Shown here piece by piece: positions 1-8,262 of a stretch of 64,000 bases of DNA (the stretch's first letter is position 1; each line of letters opens with the position of its first letter). Source of the stretch: Hyphomicrobiales bacterium (GTDB taxonomy: Bacteria; Pseudomonadota; Alphaproteobacteria; Rhizobiales; MH13); contig JAEPOK010000002.1 of the NCBI GenBank assembly GCA_017642935.1, forward strand, positions 248,001 to 312,000, given 5' to 3'. The notes below the pieces were generated by a model. That model saw nothing but the letters and a program-made list of their open reading frames with translations, did not search any database and had not been told where the DNA came from. The position numbers and the translations under genes are program-made.

Positions 1-1
1 C

Positions 2-1534
2 TGCGCGCCACAGTTGGAAGCGCTCGAGCGTCGCGCTAGGCGGCAGAAACTGGCGCGCCTGGCAGCCGAAAACCTGCTTGAGGAAAAAAGCCTTGAGTTG
101 TTTCAAGCCAATCGACGTCTGGAACAGCTCAACGATGTGCTTGAAACGCGTGTCTTGGAGCGCACACATGAATTGGAGGCAGAGCGCGAACGTGCTGTTG
201 AGCTTTCTCGGCAGGATCATCTGACGAAACTCGCCAATCGTGCCGTGCTTGCCGAAGAAATGGCCGTTCTTGCGGAATCCGAGCAAGCCTTCACACTCAT
301 GCTGATCGATCTGGATGGCTTCAAACAAATCAATGATACCCACGGACATGCCGCTGGCGACACGGTCTTGTGCGCCGTGGCACGGCGACTGCGCGAGACC
401 GCCCCTGACTCGGCTCTGGTGGCGCGGCTAGGCGGCGATGAATTCGCGGTTCTGCTGCCAGACTTGAAAGGTTTCGACGCCGCACAAGGCCTGATGGAGA
501 GACTGCTTTCTGCGATCGGCGCACCGATCAGATTTGCCGAATCTAGCCTGATCTGCGGCTCCTCAATTGGGAGCGCTTCCTTTCCCGATCAGGCTGACAC
601 CGTCCGGGACCTACAGATCCATGCCGACTTGGCTCTTTACCAGGCCAAATCGGACTTCGGGCCAAAGGCCGTTTTGTTCTTTCCCGAGCTCGCCCGAATA
701 CACCATGAACGCAAGATGCTTGCCCGTGATCTTGGCCAGGCGCTCAACGACAGATCGCTCGCCACGTTCTACCAGCCGATCATCACCTACGCCCACCGCA
801 GCGAAGTGGCCTGTGAGGTTCTCTTGCGCTGGCACCATCCTGACAAAGGCTGGATCAGCCCGACCGAAATTGTCAGCATCGGTGAGCAAACGGGACAGGC
901 GGGACGCCTCACCCGGTTCGTCATTCAGCAAAGCTTTGAAGAGCTTTCGCCGCTTATGCAAACCGACGTCCTTCGCACAGTGACAATCAACCTTACCGCC
1001 CGCGACCTGCGCGATGAAAGCCTGGCAGACTTCATTCTGGAGCAGTGCGCTTTCTGCAAGATATCGCCGCAGCGGGTGAAATTTGAGATCACCGAGCATT
1101 CGCTTGTTACTGACACCGAGGCAGCACGTGAGAGGATGACCATGCTCGTCGATCACGGTTTCTCTTTTGCGATTGACGATTTCGGAACGGGTTACTCCAA
1201 CCTTGAGACGCTCCATCGCCTGCCGTTTCGCGTCATGAAGATCGACCGAAGCTTCGTCTCCGGCCTGTTTAGCGACGCGGACAGCCGGACGATCGTCAAG
1301 GCGATGATCGATCTTGCACACGCTCTGCGGCTACGTGTGGTTGCCGAGGGGGTGGAAACGCTACAGGAAAGCGAGACCTTGCGGGCCATGGGCTGCGATT
1401 ATGGCCAGGGCTATCTGTTTGGCCGCCCGCAGCCTTTGGACGCTTTCCTAGCTTTTGTTTCAGGCTATCAAGGCAGCGAACCAACCCTTCCCAACCACGA
1501 GGCCGAACAGGGCTCGTTCAGATTGGCCGGTTAA
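2..1534 (+). CDS. GGDEF-EAL cyclic di-GMP protein, 5' end outside window
   Basis: The reading frame is open to the left edge, so the N terminus (probably a sensor or receiver domain) is missing. The visible part begins with a coiled-coil linker (LEQLNDVLETRV), then a GGDEF diguanylate cyclase domain with an intact RLGGDEF signature near nucleotide 430. An EAL phosphodiesterase domain follows. In it the EAL motif reads EVL, but the acid is kept, as are the metal and base residues (TINLT, EITEH, IDDFGTGYS, MKIDRSF, AEGVE, QGYLFGRP), so hydrolysis of c-di-GMP is plausible. The RxxD inhibitory site expected just before GGDEF is absent. Both activities may be present, or one may be regulatory; the input signal cannot be seen. 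Confidence 0.93.
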   Translation, partial: CAPQLEALERRARRQKLARLAAENLLEEKSLELFQANRRLEQLNDVLETRVLERTHELEAERERAVELSRQDHLTKLANRAVLAEEMAVLAESEQAFTLMLIDLDGFKQINDTHGHAAGDTVLCAVARRLRETAPDSALVARLGGDEFAVLLPDLKGFDAAQGLMERLLSAIGAPIRFAESSLICGSSIGSASFPDQADTVRDLQIHADLALYQAKSDFGPKAVLFFPELARIHHERKMLARDLGQALNDRSLATFYQPIITYAHRSEVACEVLLRWHHPDKGWISPTEIVSIGEQTGQAGRLTRFVIQQSFEELSPLMQTDVLRTVTINLTARDLRDESLADFILEQCAFCKISPQRVKFEITEHSLVTDTEAARERMTMLVDHGFSFAIDDFGTGYSNLETLHRLPFRVMKIDRSFVSGLFSDADSRTIVKAMIDLAHALRLRVVAEGVETLQESETLRAMGCDYGQGYLFGRPQPLDAFLAFVSGYQGSEPTLPNHEAEQGSFRLAG

Positions 1535-1552
1535 GCAGGGCCGTCTAGCAGC

Positions 1553-2467
1553 CTAAGCAACCGCGTCAGTGTCGCGCGCCGCACGACGGGCCTCTTGATC
1601 CATCTGCTGCTGGCGCTGGCGGAATCGGGCGCGATCCTTCTCTGTGTATTCATCAACGCAATGTTGGCACTGCACGCCCTTCTCATAGGCAGGGTGGTTG
1701 CGCTCCTCTTCATTGAGCGGGCGACCACAGGCGCGGCAGAGTATGTGCGCGCCTTCGACCAGTCCATGCCCGACCGAGACGCGCTCATCGAACACGAAAC
1801 AATCACCGCGCCAGAGGCTTTCTTCGGCAGGCACAGTTTCCAGGTATTTCAGAATGCCGCCCTTGAGGTGATAGACCTCTTCGATGCCCTGGCCGATGAG
1901 ATAGCCGGTGGATTTCTCGCAGCGAATGCCGCCGGTGCAGAACATAGCGATCTTTTTGTTGTGGAAGCGCTGGGCGTTCTCCTCCCACCAGGCGGGGAAT
2001 TGCCCAAAGGTGCGCGTGCCAGGATCGACGGCGCCTTCAAAGGTGCCAATCGACACTTCGTAATTGTTGCGCGTGTCGATGACGGCAACGTCGGGCGAGG
2101 AAATAAAATCGTTCCAGTCTTCCGGTTCGACATAGCGCCCCACCGCACAGGTCGGGTCGACGTCCGGCTGACCCATTGTGACGATCTCGCGTTTCAACCG
2201 TACCTTCATGCGTTTGAATGGCATGTCACCGGCTGTGCTTTCCTTCCACTCCAGATTGGCGAAACCGGGGAGTGCGCGAATATGGGCAAGCACGGCGTCA
2301 ACGCCAGCGCGGGGACCTGCAATGGTGCCGTTGATGCCCTCCGGGGCCAACAGCAGAATTCCTTTTACTCCCGCCTCATCGCATCGCTGTTTCAGCGGGC
2401 CTTGTAGCGCGGCTGGATCCGGCACTTTGGCGAAATGATAGAGGGCGGCGACAGTATGCATGGGCAA
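1553..2467 (-). CDS. trhO: tRNA uridine(34) hydroxylase TrhO (YceA family rhodanese)
   Basis: The 304-residue protein has the YceA layout: an N-terminal ferredoxin-like domain, a central rhodanese domain with the catalytic-loop cysteine in [10 protein letters not shown], and a C-terminal region with two CxxC pairs (CRAC and CQHC) that may bind zinc. The family performs oxygen-dependent hydroxylation of U34 to ho5U in tRNAs, the first step towards cmo5U/mo5U. The C-terminal tail is rich in Gln, Arg and Glu. Two in-frame ATGs lie six bases apart at the start, and either could be used. It lies just downstream of the small NTF2-like gene and lysS on the same strand, so co-transcription is likely. 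Confidence 0.93.
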   Translation of the reverse strand: MPMHTVAALYHFAKVPDPAALQGPLKQRCDEAGVKGILLLAPEGINGTIAGPRAGVDAVLAHIRALPGFANLEWKESTAGDMPFKRMKVRLKREIVTMGQPDVDPTCAVGRYVEPEDWNDFISSPDVAVIDTRNNYEVSIGTFEGAVDPGTRTFGQFPAWWEENAQRFHNKKIAMFCTGGIRCEKSTGYLIGQGIEEVYHLKGGILKYLETVPAEESLWRGDCFVFDERVSVGHGLVEGAHILCRACGRPLNEEERNHPAYEKGVQCQHCVDEYTEKDRARFRQRQQQMDQEARRAARDTDAVA

Positions 2468-2473
2468 GTTCCG

Positions 2474-2884
2474 TCACGTACGCAGTGTGATGTTGGCGAT
2501 CTTGTCATCGCGAAACTGAAACTCCGCTGCCGCCGGCAGCGTTAAAGCTTGACCCTCCGTCCAACCATTGGACAGGTCTTTGGCCACGACAGCGTCAAAC
2601 TGGGTGGTCAGCACGGTGCTGCCCAGCATGGTCACGGATGTTTTCACCAACTGGGTGCGCTGCTTGAAGGCGCTTAAGTCGTCGTGCAGGGCTGCTTCAA
2701 ATTCGCCCTTGTCTCCGGCTTTGAAGAGCACGCCCGCATCGCAATAGTGCCGATACACAACATCATCGGTGACGTCAGCCATCATCCCCTCAACGTCTCG
2801 GGCGTTGTAGGCCTCGATGAAGTCCACCACCATGGGCGGCAGTTTGGGGCCTTTGCGCAGTTTGGGCAGTTTTATCAGCGGCAT
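2474..2884 (-). CDS. NTF2/SnoaL-like small protein
   Basis: A 136-residue protein with a basic N terminus (LPKLRKGPKLPP) and then an NTF2-like cone fold pattern: an initial helix (VVDFIEAYNARDVEGMM), a strand region with DDVVYRHY, and beta strands up to the end. This fold is used by ketosteroid isomerase-like enzymes and by many non-catalytic ligand binders; no specific catalytic pair can be assigned. It starts two bases after the stop codon of lysS and ends six bases before trhO, so the three probably form one transcript. Function unknown. Confidence 0.7.
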   Translation of the reverse strand: MPLIKLPKLRKGPKLPPMVVDFIEAYNARDVEGMMADVTDDVVYRHYCDAGVLFKAGDKGEFEAALHDDLSAFKQRTQLVKTSVTMLGSTVLTTQFDAVVAKDLSNGWTEGQALTLPAAAEFQFRDDKIANITLRT

Positions 2885-2886
2885 GG

Positions 2887-4533
2887 CTAGCCCACCAACT
2901 CACCAGCGAGCGCTTTGGCGATCAAAGCGCGGGTTTCCCGCACACCGTAAAGCTCCACGAAGGAACCGAAGCGCGGGCCCTTTTCTTCGCCCAGCAAGAT
3001 CTGATAGAGCGCGGCGAACCAGGCAATCGTGACGCCGGGGGTGCCATCCTTGTTGGGCTTGTCGTGGTCTGGGAAGTGCGCGCGACCGACATCGTAGACC
3101 GCACTTTGCAACGTCTGAGCGTCGGCACCGTCCAGCCCGGCGAGCTTTGCATCAAGGTCTTGCAAGGCCAGACGCTCTTCCTCGCTCGGCGCGCGGTAGC
3201 GTTTGTTCGGCGCGACACGATCTTCAAAATAGCGCACCGCCGAGGCGACCAGCGCATCAAAGGTCGGGCTGTCGCCCTTATTGAGCCCATGCGTGTAGCG
3301 CGAGATGAAACCCCACAGCACATCCGCGTCATGGGCATTGGCCGCGCTGGCAAGGTTCAGCAGCATCGAGAAGTTGACCGGCAGTTCCACCGGCTGCGGA
3401 TCGCCTGCATGGATATGGTAGGCCGGGTTGCCAAGCTTCTGGTTCACATCCTGGCGCGGATAGGCGTTCAGATGCTGAAAATACTCGTCCACCGCTCGCG
3501 GGATCACATCGAAATAGAGCCGCTTGGCCGTGCGCGGTTTTTGAAACATGAACAGGGCCAAACTTTCAGGCGAAGCGTAGTTCAGCCACTCGTCAATGGA
3601 GATGCCGTTGCCCTTGGTTTTTGAGATCTTCTCGCCTTTATCGTCCAAGAATAGCTCAAACACGTAGTGCTCAGGCGGCGTGCCACCGAGCGCCTTGCAG
3701 ATGCGATCATAGACCACCGCGTTGGTCTGGTGATCTTTACCGAACATCTCAAAATCGACATCCAGTGCTGCCCAGCGCATGCCGAAATCCGGCTTCCATT
3801 GCAGTTTGACGTTGCCGCCACGCACATCTAGCGTGACGTCGCGGCCATCCTCGTCCTCGAAAGTCACGGTCGCGTCGGCGGCGTTCACCTCCTTCATCGG
3901 CACGTAGAGCACTCGGCCTGTGGTCGGCGAGATCGGCAGGATCGGCGAGTAGGTCGCCTGACGCTCCGCGCCGAGCGTCGGCAGCATGATGTCCATGATC
4001 TTCTGGTAGCGCTCCAGCGTGCGCACTAGCATGTCATCGAACTTGCCGGACCGGTAATAGTCGGTGGCCGAGGCGAACTCATAGTCAAATCCAAAGCCAT
4101 CAAGAAACGCGCGCAGCTTGGCGTTGTTGTGATGGGCGAAGCTCGGTTCACTGCCCTCAAAGGGGTTCGGCACCACCGTCAACGGTTTGCCCAGATGTTC
4201 CTCCAGCATGGCTTGGTTGGGCACATTGCCGGGCACCTTGCGCATGCCATCCATATCATCGGAGAAGGCAATCAGCCGCGTTTCCACTTTGCCGCCGGTC
4301 AGCACGTGAAAGGCGTGACGCACCATGGTCGTGCGTGCGACTTCGCCAAAGGTGCCGATATGCGGCAGACCCGAGGGGCCATAGCCAGTTTGAAACAGCA
4401 CCGGATCGGTCTTGCCGGACTTTTCGATCCGCTTGACCAGTTTGCGCGCTTCTTCAAACGGCCAGGCTTTAGCGCGCGCGGCAGCGTCCAGCAGGTCAGG
4501 ATCAAGATCGTGGGCGGAAAGAAGCGGCGGCAT
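2887..4533 (-). CDS. lysS: lysyl-tRNA synthetase, class I
   Basis: 548 residues with class I synthetase hallmarks: a HIGH-type motif in [10 protein letters not shown] at residues 53-62 and a KMSKS-type motif, KISKTKGNG, near residue 300. Class I LysRS is the archaeal-type enzyme that replaces class II LysRS in many alphaproteobacteria. It charges tRNA-Lys in the cytoplasm. I chose the ATG at 4533 because homologous sequence starts there and AAAGG lies just upstream; the open frame runs another 32 codons upstream (to 4629), but that extension looks non-coding. The gene heads a short run with the NTF2-like gene and trhO. Confidence 0.95.
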   Translation of the reverse strand: MPPLLSAHDLDPDLLDAAARAKAWPFEEARKLVKRIEKSGKTDPVLFQTGYGPSGLPHIGTFGEVARTTMVRHAFHVLTGGKVETRLIAFSDDMDGMRKVPGNVPNQAMLEEHLGKPLTVVPNPFEGSEPSFAHHNNAKLRAFLDGFGFDYEFASATDYYRSGKFDDMLVRTLERYQKIMDIMLPTLGAERQATYSPILPISPTTGRVLYVPMKEVNAADATVTFEDEDGRDVTLDVRGGNVKLQWKPDFGMRWAALDVDFEMFGKDHQTNAVVYDRICKALGGTPPEHYVFELFLDDKGEKISKTKGNGISIDEWLNYASPESLALFMFQKPRTAKRLYFDVIPRAVDEYFQHLNAYPRQDVNQKLGNPAYHIHAGDPQPVELPVNFSMLLNLASAANAHDADVLWGFISRYTHGLNKGDSPTFDALVASAVRYFEDRVAPNKRYRAPSEEERLALQDLDAKLAGLDGADAQTLQSAVYDVGRAHFPDHDKPNKDGTPGVTIAWFAALYQILLGEEKGPRFGSFVELYGVRETRALIAKALAGELVG

Positions 4534-4682
4534 GGGCGGGCCTTTGGCCAAAGGTTGAGGGAAACGCGCGCGACAAACACCTTGTAGGCGCGCGTCGGCG
4601 TTCCTAGCTTGGCACCTGACGAAACACAATTGGCAGATCGGGAAACGTTCCCGTCCCCGCTGCGACGCTTGAAGGATCGACG

Positions 4683-5093
4683 ATGTCGGACATTACCGCC
4701 CAAGATGCCCTTGTTATGCTGATGGTGCTGGTTTCAGCATCCGATCGGGCGATGAAGGACGAAGAGCTGGCAAAGATCGGTCAGATCGTTTCCTCGTTCC
4801 CAGTCTTTGATGGCTACTCGCACGATCGGCTGGTGGCGACATCGGAAACAGCGAGCCTTGCATTGTCCGAGGAAGGTGGGCTGGACTCGGTCGTCAAAGC
4901 GATCGCAGAGGCAATCCCACAACGCTTGCGCGACACGGCCTATGCCTGCGGCGTCGAAGTGGCCGCCGCCGATCTGTCGCTGCGCCAGGAAGAATTGCGG
5001 GTGCTGCAAATGCTGCGCGACGCTTTGGAGCTCGACAAGCTCACCGTGGCTGCGCTGGAGCGCAGCGCCATGGCCCGCTACCGAGGCCTATAG
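4683..5093 (+). CDS. TerB-like (tellurite resistance) family protein
   Basis: A 136-residue, all-helical, acidic protein. It matches the TerB/DjlA N-terminal pattern: [18 protein letters not shown] at the start, the paired acidic turn that may bind metal, then the repeated helical half [18 protein letters not shown]-type segment ([14 protein letters not shown]). TerB-like proteins occur widely outside tellurite operons and are thought to act at the membrane in metal or stress sensing. No ter genes are nearby, so tellurite resistance should not be inferred. It is divergent from lysS and converges with the HxlR regulator, overlapping its 3' end by six bases. Confidence 0.8.
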   Translation: MSDITAQDALVMLMVLVSASDRAMKDEELAKIGQIVSSFPVFDGYSHDRLVATSETASLALSEEGGLDSVVKAIAEAIPQRLRDTAYACGVEVAAADLSLRQEELRVLQMLRDALELDKLTVAALERSAMARYRGL

Positions 5094-5423
5094 GCGGGCG
5101 GTCAAAGACCTTCGCTCAACCCACCAACTGTGCATCGCCTCGAAGGCAGGCTTGAGCGCCAGCGCGTCATCGCTTGCGCTGTATTCAACGCGTGGTGGCA
5201 CCTCGGCATAGATGCGGCGCACCACCAATCCATCCTCCTCCAAGGCCCGCAACTGCTTGGTCAGCATGGTTTGCGTAATGCCGTCGATTTCGCGGCGAAG
5301 CTCCCCAAACCTCTTTGTCCCATGAAAGATGAGAATCTGAAGGATCGAGAGCTTCCACTTACCGCCTATCATCGAAAAGACGAGAGGGGCTGGGCAGAGG
5401 TCGATTGGGCTTCTTTGGTCCAT
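5088..5423 (-). CDS. HxlR family transcriptional regulator
   Basis: A 111-residue winged-helix regulator. The HxlR signature is clear: CPAPLVFSMIGGKWKLSIL, the FGELRREIDGITQTMLTKQL helix-turn-helix, and the wing region GLVVRRIYAEVPPRVEY. Family members are dimeric repressors or activators, often sensing aldehydes, quinones or oxidants through a conserved N-terminal cysteine; one Cys (residue 10) is present. It is divergent from the SRPBCC gene at 5530 and an inverted repeat lies between them at 5437-5453. The likely targets are itself and that gene. Confidence 0.92.
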   Translation of the reverse strand: MDQRSPIDLCPAPLVFSMIGGKWKLSILQILIFHGTKRFGELRREIDGITQTMLTKQLRALEEDGLVVRRIYAEVPPRVEYSASDDALALKPAFEAMHSWWVERRSLTARL

Positions 5424-5436
5424 GAAAACCTACAAT

Positions 5437-5453
5437 AGTATCTTTTCGATACT
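5437..5453. promoter_or_regulatory. candidate HxlR operator
   Basis: A perfect inverted repeat, AGTATC then five bases then GATACT, sits 13 bp upstream of the HxlR start and about 75 bp upstream of the divergent SRPBCC gene. The surrounding DNA is AT-rich, unlike most of the window. Its placement between a regulator and a divergent gene is what one expects of an autoregulatory HxlR site. Assignment is by position only. Confidence 0.5.
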
Positions 5454-5529
5454 TTAGTACAAAAAAACTGCCTACTTTTCAAACATCATGCATTGGGTAG
5501 TCTGCCGGCGCACAAGGAGAACTTTCGCC

Positions 5530-6012
5530 ATGCAGACCAAACGGGACACCAGCCCACTCAACTACGCCGCCGCAATTGATGTTGCTGCTTCGCCGACTCG
5601 CAGTTTCGACGCCGTCGCCAAGCAAATGAGCCAGTGGTGGACACGGACCACCGAGGGGCAGATCGAGACTGTTGGCGATCGGGTGAAAGTGATCTTCCCT
5701 CCGCATTTCGGCTTCTGGACCTTTGAAGCGGTCACCATCGAACCGCCGCACCTGATTTCCATGCGCTGTGTTGACGCCCGACACAGTGTTGAAGGCCAAC
5801 CTGAGACGATTGAACAGGAATGGCTGGGCACGTTGGTCCATTGGCAGTTCGATGCTCTGGACAGCGGCACGCGTATCTGCCTCACCCACGACGGTCTGAC
5901 ACCACAGCTGGATTGCTGGGAGATTTGCCAGGACGGCTGGGATCAGTTTTTCAAAGGCAGTTTGAAAGCGCTCTTAGACCGTGGAGAACCTAGCCCACAC
6001 AGAGCCCCATAG
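5530..6012 (+). CDS. SRPBCC / AHSA1-like domain protein
   Basis: 160 residues from the ATG at 5530, which is preceded by AGGAGA. The START-like pattern is visible: an N-terminal strand (YAAAIDVAASPTRSFDAV), a central FGFWTFEAVTIEPPHLISM segment, and a final amphipathic helix (WDQFFKGSLKALLDRG). Proteins of this superfamily bind hydrophobic ligands; many small ones paired with HxlR or ArsR regulators have no known substrate. The divergent HxlR gene and the shared operator suggest it is inducible. No enzyme activity can be assigned. Confidence 0.8.
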   Translation: MQTKRDTSPLNYAAAIDVAASPTRSFDAVAKQMSQWWTRTTEGQIETVGDRVKVIFPPHFGFWTFEAVTIEPPHLISMRCVDARHSVEGQPETIEQEWLGTLVHWQFDALDSGTRICLTHDGLTPQLDCWEICQDGWDQFFKGSLKALLDRGEPSPHRAP

Positions 6013-6062
6013 CGCAAACATGCAGCATTCGGTCCCACCTTAGAGGATATTGTGGTGGATGT

Positions 6063-6575
6063 TCAGTGAGCCAACAGCTTCAACGCGCTGAGCAACAGGC
6101 CGAGAGCACCGGTGACCGCCGCGCCCACCAGAACGGCTACAACTGTGCCACGAACGCGCCAACCTATATGGCCGCCGAAATAGACCAGCAGCGCAAGGGC
6201 GAGCCATTGGGCAAGCAGCAAAGCGGTCTGGGCGCTGTAGAGCCCCAGCCAGGCTAGAAAAAAAGCGGCGGCGGGCGCATTGGCCGCAAGCAAGACCGTG
6301 CGGCTGTGGTGCCAGGTCTTCACCGCATCAGTGAGGCTTAGTTCCTGGCCAGTCCTCAGCATCTGCTCGCAAAGCTCGGCGAAGGCTTTTGCGAATGCCA
6401 CAGCAACGACGGTTGCGACAAGAACAAGCCCCACGCGACCCGCGTTCTCCACCGGGGGATGCAAAGCCATCAACACGGCCATCACCGAAATCGATCCATA
6501 CACGACGCCAAACGCCGCCTCATCGATGGCACTAGCCGCTTTGATCGCTATCGGTGTCGGTCCATTTGGCGTCAT
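6063..6575 (-). CDS. small membrane protein of unknown function
   Basis: About 170 residues from the ATG at 6575, with four or five hydrophobic segments: VGLVLVATVVAVAFAKAF, the segment after HHSRTVLL, ALLLAQWLALALLVYF and a C-terminal VVAVLVGAAVTGALGLLL. I do not recognise the family. The chosen start lies within the 3' end of the dual-CDGSH gene, giving a 44-base overlap, which suggests translational coupling. It is the last gene of a three-gene run (7659 down to 6063) that diverges from a MarR regulator. A conserved-looking WHHS between the second and third segments could be a metal or haem contact, but that is speculation. Confidence 0.6.
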   Translation of the reverse strand: MTPNGPTPIAIKAASAIDEAAFGVVYGSISVMAVLMALHPPVENAGRVGLVLVATVVAVAFAKAFAELCEQMLRTGQELSLTDAVKTWHHSRTVLLAANAPAAAFFLAWLGLYSAQTALLLAQWLALALLVYFGGHIGWRVRGTVVAVLVGAAVTGALGLLLSALKLLAH

Positions 6576-7188
6576 AATGGGACCCGTCGCAGAATGGTTT
6601 GTTCTTCGACAATCCACATCGGCAGAGCGAGTATTTTGCCTTGCTTGCGCCAACACCGTTGAATTCGGCTTCAAGAGCAACATTGGTCACATGGTAGGGG
6701 CCGTTCGGCTCAATTCTGATCGATACATCGCCGGTGGTCAGATGCTGTTCAGGCCTGTTGCCAACCGACACGCGCAGCGCACCTGATGGACAAGCGGCTA
6801 TTACATCGAGGATCTCATCAAGCTTGCCGCCATCGGGTTGAACCCAGGGCTTCTTGCGCGGATTGAAGACGGATGCAGCGCGGGCCTGGCATTGGGCGGC
6901 GTGCGTGCACAAAACCGGTGTGTAGCTGATGGTGACATCAACGCCATCAGCTAAACCAGAATAGGTGACCGCGTTGTTGCGCAGTTTGCTGTGATCGGGT
7001 GCGCTGGTGAAACCGCCTTTGCTGTGGCTGCCATCGCAAAAAGGTTTGTTGGCCGATAGACCACAGCGACAGAGCGCCATCATCGGCTTTGGTTCAGATA
7101 CCTGACCCTGCGCGTCAGTCAAACCTGGTCCGTTGGCAACCAGAAGCGGGCCATCCTCTTTCATGGATATGGTTGGGGTGTCGGCCAT
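6532..7188 (-). CDS. dual CDGSH iron-sulfur protein with central Fer4_19-like domain
   Basis: 218 residues with two CDGSH iron-sulfur motifs, one near residues 39-54 (CRCGLSANKPFCDGSH) and one near residues 188-203 (CRCGLSKNKPFCDGSH). Each has the three Cys and one His that hold a 2Fe-2S cluster. Between them lies a segment with CTHAAQCQ and ACPSGALRV, typical of the small monocluster ferredoxin-like domain often found with CDGSH. The likely role is electron transfer or redox sensing in the cytoplasm. It sits between two small membrane proteins in an operon divergent from a MarR gene, so it may pass electrons to or from them. Confidence 0.9.
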   Translation of the reverse strand: MADTPTISMKEDGPLLVANGPGLTDAQGQVSEPKPMMALCRCGLSANKPFCDGSHSKGGFTSAPDHSKLRNNAVTYSGLADGVDVTISYTPVLCTHAAQCQARAASVFNPRKKPWVQPDGGKLDEILDVIAACPSGALRVSVGNRPEQHLTTGDVSIRIEPNGPYHVTNVALEAEFNGVGASKAKYSLCRCGLSKNKPFCDGSHYDAKWTDTDSDQSG

Positions 7189-7212
7189 CGCGCTTCTCCG
7201 CTGCTGATTGCT

Positions 7213-7659
7213 TTATCCGGCCGTCTTGGGCCGGTTGATCCACCAGAGCGGCACACTGAGAAGTATGGTTGAGGCCGAGACAAGTGTCATGACGGTGCCA
7301 GGGAAAAAGTTCACGAAACCGCCCAGATCCATAAAAATGAAGTAGCCGACATCGGTAACGCCACCAACAATGGCGGCCGTCCAGATAGCGGTCAGGTTGG
7401 CCCGCCAAATGAAGATGGCGGCGATCAGCGTGTACGTCCCAATCCAGAGCAGATTGAACCCGTGCTGGTTAAGGACGGCGCCGACGGCGGGTTGGTAGTC
7501 ACCCGCCAAGAGCGCTGGGTCCACCGCATCCGCGATGCCAGCCACTGACCCGGCGGTATCCTGCGAAATCGTCATCACGCCAGCGAACATATGCACCAGA
7601 CCCCACACCACCCACAGAACGGCGGCGATCTTTAATGCTAGCGTCTGGTTCTTTGTCAT
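7213..7659 (-). CDS. four-helix membrane protein of unknown function
   Basis: 148 residues from the ATG at 7659; AGAGG lies nine bases upstream. Four hydrophobic stretches are visible: ALKIAAVLWVVWGLVHMFAG, LLWIGTYTLIAAIFIW, IWTAAIVGGVTDVGYFIF and PGTVMTLVSASTILLSVPLW. The family is not one I can name. It is the first gene of the run that continues with the dual-CDGSH protein 24 bases downstream, and its promoter must lie in the 108-bp gap shared with the divergent MarR gene, which holds a near-perfect operator. Control by that MarR is therefore likely. Confidence 0.7.
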   Translation of the reverse strand: MTKNQTLALKIAAVLWVVWGLVHMFAGVMTISQDTAGSVAGIADAVDPALLAGDYQPAVGAVLNQHGFNLLWIGTYTLIAAIFIWRANLTAIWTAAIVGGVTDVGYFIFMDLGGFVNFFPGTVMTLVSASTILLSVPLWWINRPKTAG

Positions 7660-7716
7660 GATCAAAAACCTCTGAAGTGATGCCCAACCACCGTGTGGCG
7701 GGGCTCGAGATGGCGT

Positions 7717-7735
7717 TAGTTGATATCATCAACTA
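7717..7735. promoter_or_regulatory. candidate MarR operator
   Basis: Two perfect 8-base arms, TAGTTGAT and ATCAACTA, are separated by ATC. The site lies between the divergent membrane-protein gene (start 7659) and marR (start 7768). A second, imperfect copy follows at about 7741-7760 (AAGTGGAT ... GTCAACTA), so two dimers could bind side by side. Spacing and symmetry fit MarR-family sites. Confidence 0.65.
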
Positions 7736-7767
7736 TCATTAAGTGGATTATGTCAACTAAATAGATC

Positions 7768-8178
7768 ATGCCAGATATTGAAACCGCACAGCTGACCGAC
7801 CGTTTCATGCGCCGCATTCATGCCCAGCTGGGTGCGCGTGCTGGGCAGTTTGACAACCACAAGGTTGGTCCATCAGGCGGCATCTTGTTGTTGACGTTAG
7901 CCGACATGGCGCCAGTGAAGATGCATGCCCTTGTGAACGCCATGCAACGCGATAAATCGCAGATGACGCGGGCTGTTCAGGGGTTAGAAGCCAAAGGTCT
8001 GATTGAGCGGCGGGACGACCCCGACGATGCACGGGTGAGCGTGCTGGACCTCACGCCACTGGGGCAGAAGGCGGTGTTGTGCATACAGGAAGCGGTTGCG
8101 CAGGTGCTGGCAGAAATTCTTACGCCACTATCGGCCGACGAGCAGGAAACGTTGCGAGCGCTGCTGCGGCGCTTGTAG
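7768..8178 (+). CDS. MarR family transcriptional regulator
   Basis: A 136-residue MarR-type winged helix protein. The recognition region MHALVNAMQRDKSQMTRAVQ and the wing GLIERRDDPDDARVSVLDLT are characteristic, and the last helix (SADEQETLRALLRRL) is the dimerisation helix. There are no cysteines in the DNA-binding core, so oxidation sensing as in OhrR or MhqR is not evident; a small phenolic ligand is the family norm. It is divergent from the membrane protein/CDGSH run and its own start lies just after two operator copies, so it probably represses both directions. Confidence 0.92.
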   Translation: MPDIETAQLTDRFMRRIHAQLGARAGQFDNHKVGPSGGILLLTLADMAPVKMHALVNAMQRDKSQMTRAVQGLEAKGLIERRDDPDDARVSVLDLTPLGQKAVLCIQEAVAQVLAEILTPLSADEQETLRALLRRL

Positions 8179-8262
8179 TGCGTTCTTTACGGGATCACTG
8201 CGACATCCTCGCCGCTCACAGACCTTTGAGGCGACGGTGAAGGCGCGCTAGCCTATAGCGGT

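Noticed and set aside
1595-2407. 270-codon frame opposite trhO
   Set aside because: Shadow of a recognised gene; composition rich in Ala/Gly/His with no domain or start signal.
4534-4629. 32-codon N-terminal extension of lysS
   Set aside because: No ribosome site before 4629, and the conserved enzyme begins at the ATG at 4533.
4683-5093. Tellurite resistance operon
   Set aside because: Only a lone TerB-like gene is present, with no terA/C/D/Z genes nearby.
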